Notes under the pieces: generated by a model
The model's database searches: none
What the model was told of the DNA's origin: nothing
The model's input: the letters and a program-made list of their open reading frames with translations, nothing else
Translations under genes and position numbers: made by a program
Part shown: in pieces, positions 56,213-64,000 of the stretch
Layout of the letters: the number at the start of each line of letters is the position of its first letter
Numbering within the stretch: position 1 is the stretch's first letter
DNA from: Roridomyces roridus
Taxonomy: Eukaryota > Basidiomycota > Agaricomycetes > Agaricales > Mycenaceae
DNA length: 64,000 nt
Assembly (NCBI GenBank): GCA_029378245.1
Contig: JARKIF010000001.1
Coordinates: 2,728,001-2,792,000 of the forward strand
Direction: 5' to 3'

Positions 56213-56789
56213 TCATGAGCGAAGGACGGCCCATATGGCGATGGCGATGACGGCTGCAAGCAGCACGAACGTGAGGAGGGCATACAAGCAACGCTTGGCC
56301 CACTTGAGCTCGGTGAAACGCATGCGGTCGATGATGACTTGACGCTCGGCGTCAGTCTTCTCGGGCATCCATGCGGCAGAGGGTGTTTCGACTGGAGGTG
56401 CACGTAAAGGCGAAAGGAGGATGACGATGCCCATTATCCAGAATGGAGGGAATACTGGAATGAACGTCAGGATTGATGGAAAGAAATCGGAGTGAAATAA
56501 ACGCACGGAATCCAAACTTGAAGAGGTACATGGCCAGAGTGGCGGGCTCTTTGGGCTTTTGGGCATACTCTGGTGCCTCGTCATAAGGAGGGGGAGCAAG
56601 GAAAGAAGACTCTGCCGCAGAGATGCGGTGGTCATGACGGCTGTCGCGCGTACGGGACGAGGCCAAGGGATAGCCAAAGAAATCGTCGACGGCATTCGTG
56701 GTATACTGCACAGGCGAAGAACGCTCGGGCTGGGTCACCGCTGGGGAGGGTGCCGCGATGGTGGAGGAGCTGGCAGTGGGCGTAGACAT
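56213..56789 (-). CDS. Small two-helix membrane protein, paralog 3
   Basis: Exons 56507..56789 and 56213..56454; 174 aa, mirror copy of 47651..48227. Reading frame, splice sites and both helices are intact, so the copy is not a pseudogene. I saw two amino-acid differences from paralog 2 (His for Arg in RDSRHD-RISAAE, Ala for Thr before QKPKEP) and an unchanged C-terminal half. The TATA element (56849..56854, minus strand) is kept. The near identity means recent duplication or ongoing gene conversion between the arms. Confidence 0.82.
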
Positions 56790-56848
56790 TTCGTTAAATG
56801 CAAAGAGGGGCGTCGAAGTTGAGGTAAATGGCGCATCTTGGCGGGCTC

Positions 56849-56854
56849 TTTATA
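56849..56854 (-). promoter_or_regulatory. TATA box of membrane-protein paralog 3
   Basis: TATAAA on the minus strand, 60 bp before ATG 56789; duplicated together with the gene. Confidence 0.6.
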
Positions 56855-57073
56855 CGAGCAAAGGTTTCCAGGCAATCTTCAATTCGAGAGGAATGTCGTA
56901 AGGATTGGAAGAGCAGAAGGGAATCCACAGAATTGCCGGATATGGAAGGTTTGCACGGCTATTGTTTAGCTCTATTAGCTCAAAGCGTAACTTTCCAAAT
57001 GCAGGTTTTCCAAAGGTGGAAGGAGTCTTTCCCAAGTTGGAAGGAGTTGCAATTTTCCCAAATACGGCTTTGA

Positions 57074-59413
57074 CTACTTGCGTACCAGAATCTCTTCGAA
57101 ATACGCCCCCAACTCCAGCACACCCTCCAAGCCCACCACACATCCGACCCACCCATCCGGGCGGAAAACAATAACAGCACCCCTCCCCTCGTCGACACCA
57201 TACATCGCATGCGCCCGGCCCTCCGGGTCCCAGAAGGTGCGCCCACCAGGACCGAATCCAGGTACTCCAAGCACGTCGGCGGCACCGTTGCCTGACCCCG
57301 CTGCGAGGGTCGTAAAACGGAACACACGGCGTGCAGGGAAGGTGTTTATGAAGGACGTGGGGGAGCCAAGCGCTGAATGGAGGCTGCGCAGCGCGGGTCG
57401 AGTAAGCGCGGGGTTTCCAGTGAAGATGACACTGCTGTTTTTGCACGATTGAGTTTTTGTGGCGGATGCATTGAGTGGAGGACGCACTGGAATTTCGCCT
57501 CGTTCTTCAGCACCGAGTGCAGCCGGATGGGATCGCTGGTCCTGGAAATGTGTCAGTGGATGCTTGACTTGAGAACAGAGATGGATGGACCCGATGGTGG
57601 CGAGAAATACGTCGGGCCCGCGTTCGCCCGGTGTGATTGTTGCTGCAGACGGGTCGCTACGCGTAGAGTTGATGAGGTTCGTGGCTGCGATAGTTCAGTT
57701 TGTTAAGAGATGGAGGGAGCAAGGGGCTAACGGTAGGAGATGCCTAGCCCAAGAGTGAACAGCCGGACGTTGCCGTCTCTGTACCACTCGGTCAAGATGT
57801 CGCTGAGAAGCAGGTCAGGTGAAGAAAAGGATGCATCTGTGAAACGGACTGTGGATGCTCCTTGCGACCTTCAAATCGTGGAGGATACTGCTCCGATATC
57901 AACGTGCTGATGACTTTGTCGTACTCGATAACCTGTTGAACGCTTGGCTTGCGTTCTGCAGTGTAAGACTCGATGAGTGACTTTTTGCCGAGGCCCAATA
58001 TATACAGCTGTGTACGAAATAAGCCATTTTCTTCTGCCACGGAAGTAATGACTTACTGCGAGTTTCCAGGAAATGTTGACAGCACTAACGTAGACCATGC
58101 ATAAGATTCTTCAACGATTCGAGTCCCACTCACTCTTGAACCCCGGTGTTCAGCCCCTGCGCCGACCCAGAGCTATGCGTATGACATGCATCCCCAGCGA
58201 GGAAAATCCTATCATCCACAGAAAACGTCTCCGCAATCGCCTGCCCGATCCCATATATCGTGAACCAATCGACTTCAAGAAACTCGACCTCGAACGGCTG
58301 CAACGCTTGTATCGCCTCTTTCACCGCAACCTCTTGCGTGACGCCCTCGAGCCCGCCGTACTTTTCCAGCAAAGCCTGCGAAAAGACGTAGCCGATGCGT
58401 GTGAGGCCGTTGTCGATCGGGCACCAGAGGATCTGGCCGTGGTACTTGCTGTCGATGCTGTTGAGACATCGTGGGTTGGGCATATTTGTCTTGACGCGGG
58501 CGTCCATCCGAATCCAGCGGTTCGTGGTGCGCTCGCCAGCGAATGGTATGCCAGCCAAGGAGCGGACTGTAGACTTGCCACCCTACGAAGAGTGTAAGAG
58601 GTGAAAGTAAGAGCTAGGGAAACGCACGTCGGCTCCGATGAGAAATTTCCTGCGAAAGTTCAGCCATCTTTCATGGAGAGAAGATACATATTCACGTCTT
58701 GATTTCAAAGACTTCATCTTTTTCGAGATCCCTGGCACGCACCGTAACAGGATACCCGTCCAGGGAGTCCTCGTCGATGGTGAAGCCATCAATGCTGGTC
58801 CTCCTATTCTGCCCAAAGCCATGCTCTTCCAGCGCCTCGGTGAACTGTTCCTCCGTGAGACGTTGACGAAGATGTAACCTGAGCACGCGTCAAGAGCGAT
58901 CTGATCGCCTCGAAATAAAAACAAAAATCACATACGAGAACTTGTAAAAAGTATCTCCCAGCTGGTCCATCCGACTCCCAAACATAAGCCCACCCTCGCT
59001 GCGTCGTCCGCTGCGCGAATATAAGCGGGACGGTGAGAAGCGGCGGAGAGGACGTACTCGCGGAAATGCAGCGCATTGCGAGTGACGACGCCGATCTGCA
59101 TTAGGCGGTCAGCCAGGTCGAGCTGGTCAAGCAACTCGATGGTCCGAGGCCACATCGTGGTGGCGCGTCCGTAATGGGGCAGCGTGGCCTTGTTTTCTTG
59201 CTCTGAAGGCCGTCAAGAAAACCCTTGTGATACATACAGAGTCACCAACCCATGAGATACGGAGTGCATCCAAAACGCGCGAGCTGATAAGCGATGAGGG
59301 TGCCTACCGGTCCTGCGCCTACGCTGGGGTTTGGATAGAGGCGGGATTCAAGAGACGGCTAGGGGTTGGGCTCACATTACTGCGTCGACTTGGAGGGCGT
59401 CTGAGTGGGCCAT
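57074..59413 (-). CDS. FAD-dependent aromatic monooxygenase (phenol 2-monooxygenase type)
   Basis: Hydroxylates aromatic compounds using FAD and NADPH. Thirteen exons: 59376..59413, 59250..59323, 59058..59202, 58936..59010, 58696..58878, 58628..58649, 58134..58582, 58057..58084, 57850..58007, 57732..57802, 57591..57684, 57488..57541, 57074..57434; 583 aa. FAD-binding GxGxxG is IVGAGPVGTLIAYQLARFG. GRATTMWPRTIELLDQL follows, then GGLMFGSRMDQLGDTFYKF, KFLIGADGGKST (DG motif) and FLAGDACHTHSSGSAQGLNTG (GD motif), DAVNISWKLA, and ESYTAERKPSVQQVIEYDK. The thioredoxin-like C-terminal domain starts about residue 400 (VFRPDGWVG near the end). A fine intron at 57542..57590 restores RLHSVLKNEAKF. Probable role in breaking down phenolics; exact substrate unknown. 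Confidence 0.91.
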
Positions 59414-59511
59414 GGTCGTGCTTGCGATGCCACGGTCGGCAGTTGACTCGATATTATCATACGCGGGCCGGAGAACGCGACAAGAAAACATCTTTGATTC
59501 ACACAAGATGT

Positions 59512-60021
59512 CTACATGTACTCTTGTGGTCGTTCTTTGAGATATTGTTGCGGGTCGACGGGTATCGGGAAGCCAGGTTCTGGTTCTCTAGAAAGTAATC
59601 AGCAAGAATTCTTAGGACAAGGAGTGGAACGCACTCTCGGACTTGCCAAACGTCCTCGCTGCTCTTCCCGAGGCGCCGCTTGGCCCACCAGATGGCTTTC
59701 CTCCGAATCCACGCGTCGCGTCGCTCGTCCATACCCATCCATTTGAGACTGAGGCAGAATTTGTACTCGGCCCATTTTTCTGAGCAGTCCTCGCGCAGAG
59801 TGCCGTATCTGTACATGGACTTGACGAGGTTCCGGATGGCTGCAGAGCAAACCTGAGAGAAAGTACAGTGGGAGACAGATGAATGTACCATTGCAAGCGA
59901 AATAGGTGTCTAGGTGATTTGTGCAGGTCGGAATGTCCTTTGGCGTTGGATATACTCTCCGCAGGTACCACTCTTCCTGCTTGACCGCCGTCTTGAAGTC
60001 CGTCCGAAAGTCGGTGGTCAT
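59512..60021 (-). CDS. EMI1-like protein (DUF3128 family)
   Basis: Exons 59889..60021, 59635..59839 and 59512..59587; 137 aa. The conserved core has two Cys-x9-Cys-like pairs: CTNHLDTYFAC and, after a splice junction, C in TLREDCSEKWAEYKFC. AIRNLVKSMYRYG between them is typical. A helical, Arg/Lys/Trp-rich stretch (DERRDAWIRRKAIWWAKRR) follows, then a short Pro-rich tail. Yeast Emi1 and relatives are small twin-cysteine proteins linked to mitochondria and to early meiotic gene expression; the molecular role is unknown. It lies 98 bp upstream of the FAD monooxygenase start on the same strand. Confidence 0.82.
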
Positions 60022-60080
60022 TGGAAAGAGTAACGGATCAAAAGTGTTTGGCCGACTTGTTTTCTTCCTCCGAGTCCTCG

Positions 60081-61362
60081 ATGAACTATGGACGCCTCCG
60101 GCACGTCAAGTATCTCTACTTTGCCTACAAACTGCTAGAAACTACGCTCATTCTCGTGCCTTTCTGGTCACTGGCCGCCATTCCTCGGTAACCCGCAAAT
60201 GTATTCAACTCCTTTCTCGTTAAACTGTTGTCCAGATCATGGAGGCCACACAAGTCGTGGACGTGGGCGCGCACGATGCATGCCAACCTCGTTCGCCGTT
60301 TCTATGTCCTTTCCAATGAGTTTGCGTTCAGTGTTTTTCGTCCAAAGACAATGCTAATGTGCTTCAAGTGTCGGAGGCATCGTAATTTCTCCCAGTTCCC
60401 GCTCATTACTACCAACGTTGGGTTTCGGTTCTGGTTTGTGGGTGGACCCTGCGCCAATGGAGCTCGTCACGGGAAATCTCAAGTTTTGGGCTTCTGCTGC
60501 TTCAGTTTCGCCTGTGAAATTACCTGGCTACTGGCGACATAAACCTAAAACGAGCATTCAACTCGAGGCTCCACTCATGCCCGGCGAAAAGATCGTTTAT
60601 GCGCTTCATGGTGGTGCATACACGCTTCTTTCGGCCCACCCATGGGACATCACAAGCAGCATTCAGCGCGGTTTATTAAGGCGCGTGGATTCTGTCCATC
60701 GGACGTTCTCCATCGAGTACCGCCTCTCCTCCACCAAGCCTTTTGCCGCCGCCAATCCTTTCCCAACCGCTCTGCTTGACGCGTTAACGGGGTACAATTA
60801 CCTGGTCAATACCCTCCAGATCCCTCCAGCAGACATTGTCATTGAAGGTCATTCAGCTGGAGGAAACCTGGCACTGGCGCTGGTCCGCTACTTGATCGAG
60901 TCAAGCGCGCTGCCCTTACCTGGGGCCCTGCTGCTTCTGTCTCCTTGGTGCGACTTGGGCACTTCCCACGTATACCCCGGGTCTTCCATGCGGACCTGCG
61001 TCAAAACCGACTACATCGTCCCCGAAGACAGCCTGGGGTACTCTGTCGACGCATTCACCGGCCCCTTTGGCGTTGGAGCCGCCGAGTTCAACCCGTACAT
61101 CTCCTCAGCGTCGACACATCTGACGACCCCAATCAGTTTTGCTGGATTCCCCCGGACGTTCATTACGGCTGGGGGCGGGGAAATTCTGCGCGACTCGATC
61201 CGTACTCTGCATCAGCGGATGAAGGCGGACATTGGAAAAGACAGAGTCGAGTATTTCGAGCCACCAGGGCTTCCCCATGATTTTATGGTCTTTGAGGGCG
61301 GGTTTTATGATCCTGAGCGGAGGGACGCGTTCAAGGCGATTGCAGAGTGGGTAGAGTCATAG
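60081..61362 (+). CDS. Alpha/beta hydrolase, hormone-sensitive-lipase type
   Basis: Esterase or lipase with an N-terminal anchor. Exons 60081..60187, 60236..60319 and 60369..61362; 394 aa. The N terminus has a membrane segment (LLETTLILVPFWSLAAIP). The oxyanion motif is YALHGGAY (HGG), the nucleophile elbow IEGHSAGGN, the Asp lies in FITAGGGEILRDS, and the His in GLPHDFMVFEG, giving a complete catalytic triad. HSL-type enzymes in wood and litter fungi often act on sterol esters, lactones or xenobiotic esters; the substrate is unknown. Divergent from the EMI1-like gene with only 59 bp between starts. Confidence 0.9.
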
Positions 61363-61498
61363 ATGTAACTTAGAAACCAAATATCGGGTTTGGGCGCATC
61401 GCCAAGTTGCGTCTATATCAGTTTTGACAATGAGGTGATCGCAACATCTAGGGCGCTCGTTCGGTGACAGCCGCCACTTTCTCCTCTTCTCTCTCCTC

Positions 61499-63765
61499 AT
61501 GCCTCGCGAAAACAGCTTCAGCGACTCGGACGGTCGCTCGCTGACACCCGACCTCGAGGATGAGATGCCAGTCTCTCCCACTTCACCGTCGTCGGCCAGT
61601 CGTCCTGCACGGCCAACCATCACCGTTTCTTCGCCAACGAAACACACGGCAACGACGCGACCCACGCCGATAGCCTCCGCTCGTCCCCAAGGGGGCACGA
61701 CTATGCCCCCACTCCACAAATTCCGGTATACTGTCCGGAAGGTCATCGCCATGCACCGTGGCACCAACGTCCTGTCTGGGCATGGCATCGGTGCAGAGCC
61801 TGGTGTGGACCCACGCCGCGCCTCTGCAGACGCGCAATACGGGAATATCAAGCAGGACTGTGTGATTGAGGTGGCGGACTACTCGTCTGTTCGCAGCAGC
61901 TTTGGGCGCATGACGAATCGTGAGTTTGTCAACTTTGTCAACGATCCCGCCGCCAGCGAGCGGGAGCCGTGGGTCAAAGTGCGCTGGATAAATATTGGTG
62001 GGTTAAGCTGGGACGTCATCAAGGCTGTTTCAATAAAATACGGTCAGTCTGTCTGTCTTGGCGCCGCAATCTTAACTCCTAATGAAAATATAGACTTGCA
62101 TCCTCTTGCACTTGAGGATGTCTTCAGTATGCGCAGCCAGGCGCGGTCCAAGTCGGACTACTACGTGAGTCGACTTGCCTCGAGTTTGTCTCATTCTCAT
62201 TTCCCACAGGCGAGGCATCTCTTCCTCCGCATTCTTTGCCACGAGCTCGGTGACGCCGATGAAATATTCACGGCCTCTGCAGCAGATGGCTCCACCTTAA
62301 CCGACCTGCCCCGCTCTGACTCACCTACCCAATTTACCGACAACGATCATGAGCTGGAGATGCGCGAGTTTGGCAACGGCAGTTTCTACGAGGACGAAAA
62401 GACCCTCAAGGGATCAACGACCTTGAAGGGCACGAAATCCTCGTGGCGCAAGAACCGTCCCCTGTTGCCGACCAATCGCGCAGATGTGAGCTCAAGGCCA
62501 CACCGGCCATCCAACCGCTCTACGCAGCCCCACTCGCGGCTCTCTCAGCTCGCGACCATGGAGGATGACGCTGCCGAGAAAAAGAAGAAGCGGCGGGCAG
62601 ATGAAATTGCCATTCGGGCACTCAAGAGCGGCGACCGGGTGAATGTCAAGGTGTCTCCCATGTTCATCTTCCTCTTCAGAGACGGTGCGTACAGCAGGAA
62701 TAATTCGATGTGATACTGAGCATTCGCAGGCACGGTCATCTCGATGCACCCGACACCGAATCTGGACTTGACACAGCCTATCACGCGTCGTCTCCGGCAA
62801 CGCGACACTGGTCTGCGCACGTCCGCAGATGCCTCGCTACTTGTGCAGAGTCTTCTCGATCTTATCGTCGACAAGGCCCTCGAGGTCATCGACTCGTACC
62901 ACGTCAAGATCAGGAAATTCGAGCGAGAGATTTTGCTCAAGCCCGAGATCACCACCGTGCGGAATCTGCACATCCTCTCGGGTGATTTGATTTTGCATAA
63001 ACGCACACTGGAGCCAATCCGGACAGTCATCTACGGTCTCCGGCGGTATGATGTGGATCGGGCAGCAGCGCTGATCGACACGACCGAGGGCGGCGAAGAT
63101 GTCAAGGCTGCCGGCTTTATGAGCCACAAGAGCAAGATTTATCTGGCGGATGTTTTCGACCACATGGAGTACATTCTTACCAGCGTGGAGATGTTTGCGG
63201 GTATTGGGGAAAATCTCATCAACTATACATTCAATGTCGGTACTTTTGCTTCTCCACTTTTTTGCTTTGACTGATGAGCTTTATAGATGGCCTCGTACGA
63301 GATGAACGAAGTGATGCGTCGACTGACGCTCGCCACGATTATTTTCCTTCCTCTTACGCTGCTGACTGGATGTATGTCATTTTTTTTCCTTGCTGCTGAA
63401 TCTTGTGCTCACGCGTTTTCATAGATTTCGGCAAGTTGATCTTGTACCACAATCTTCTTTTCGCTGACTTCATTTAGGAATGAATTTCACCCGGATGTGG
63501 ACGCTCAATGGGCATTCGGACGTTGTGTATGATTTCCATGTCTCCGAGACCATTGATTATACTCACCTACCGTAGATTCTGGGCCATCGCGTTGCCGGTC
63601 ATGGCGATCGTCCTCCCGATCTTCATCGTTCCAGACATCAAGCGGATGATTCACTACGTGCAGAAGCGGTATCTCGCCAAGAAGGCTGTCAAGGTGCGTT
63701 TTTCTCGTCCCGCAGGTTTTTATCGATGACCGACCGACTCTGTGCAGACCCTCAAGACGGCATGA
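61499..63765 (+). CDS. CorA-type magnesium transporter
   Basis: Pentameric Mg2+ channel of the plasma or vacuolar membrane. Nine exons: 61499..62042, 62094..62164, 62210..62684, 62730..63235, 63287..63371, 63425..63430, 63478..63526, 63576..63693, 63748..63765; 623 aa. A disordered Ser/Pro-rich N terminus precedes the soluble funnel (VRWINIGGLSWDVIKAV, LHPLALEDVFSMRSQARSK, LFLRILCHELGD). A charged insert follows, then MFIFLFRDGTVISMHP and the long helix ending YILTSVEMFAGIGENLINY. Two C-terminal helices flank the family signature: RLTLATIIFLPLTLLTGYFGMNF (GMN) and FWAIALPVMAIVLPIFIV, then a basic tail. The Phe-Gly before MN depends on a 6-nt exon followed by a GC-donor intron (63431..63477). 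Confidence 0.93.
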
Positions 63766-64000
63766 TCACCGCATCTGTCTGTATATTTATTGGTATCCAC
63801 TGTCCGCTCCTTACACACACTCGACGTCGCACGTACAACACATCGCTCATACCCCCCGCCCACACGCTTATGACCTACATACATATATATCTTTTGGCAC
63901 TGTTGACCTATCGCTATTGCTATCTGTTACCGCGCATTGGAATAATATTCACGCTCGTTACCAACACCCGAGCCCAGTGAAATTCAAGTGTAAATACAGA
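63766..64000. other. 3' flank of the CorA gene
   Basis: 235 bp with no further gene; T-rich and A/T-rich, probably CorA 3' UTR. Confidence 0.4.

Larger units (their letters stand above)
56087..57023 (-). repeat. Inverted duplication, arm B
   Basis: 937 bp matching 47417..48357 in the opposite orientation at roughly 97-98% by eye. The arm ends 50 bp before the stop codon of the FAD monooxygenase, so the membrane-protein promoter now abuts that gene's 3' end. Confidence 0.93.

Noticed and set aside
1..64000. CRISPR arrays, bacterial operons or riboswitches
   Set aside because: Intron-rich fungal nuclear DNA; no regular direct repeats with spacers and no bacterial signals were seen.

Overview
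The window is nuclear DNA of a filamentous basidiomycete, most likely an Agaricomycete. Nearly every gene is split by introns of about 43-60 nt with GT(A/G)(A/C)GT donors and CTAAC/CTGAC-like branch points. Other pointers are a heme-thiolate peroxygenase, P450s, F-box proteins and small two-helix membrane proteins. I rebuilt the spliced models by hand from family motifs, splice consensus and reading phase. Every complete model adds up to a whole number of codons. No expression data or homology search was available, so starts and weak exons are inferences.

Layout. 1-8.8 kb: an ABCC transporter (cut at the left edge), divergent from two tandem IucA/IucC-type NRPS-independent siderophore (NIS) synthetases. 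Four perfect ATCAGATAA sites, the known binding motif of fungal iron-repressor GATA factors, lie in this block. I read it as an iron-regulated siderophore cluster and as the most interesting system here. 9-17.5 kb: a C2 protein with a long charged helix, a FRAG1/DRAM/Sfk1 protein, a DsbA-like oxidoreductase, an F-box protein and a small mitochondrial-looking protein. 17.8-31.7 kb: bifunctional PFK-2/FBPase-2, P450 copy 1, casein kinase I, monothiol glutaredoxin 5, an unspecific peroxygenase, a small membrane protein, and Rae1.

31.8-36.3 kb: acetate kinase and phosphoketolase, head to head over a 177-bp shared promoter. The two enzymes act one after the other (xylulose-5-P to acetyl-P to acetate plus ATP). 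36.3-39.1 kb: gene-poor, with an intron-bearing tRNA-Arg(CCG), a broken partial copy of it, and degenerate repeats. 39-47 kb: P450 copy 2, an F-box protein, an Hst3/4-like sirtuin and APC8/Cdc23. 47-57 kb: a block bounded by two nearly identical inverted copies (about 0.94 kb) of a small membrane-protein gene with its promoter. Between the copies lie an unrecognised protein, an SDR, a four-helix membrane protein, an 18-exon MFS transporter and the proteasome subunit Sem1/Dss1. 57-64 kb: a phenol-hydroxylase-type FAD monooxygenase, an EMI1-like protein, an HSL-type hydrolase and a CorA magnesium transporter.

Gene structure is itself notable. There are coding microexons of 6, 6, 7, 9, 13, 13, 17 and 21 nt, and nine introns for which only a GC donor restores the family reading frame.
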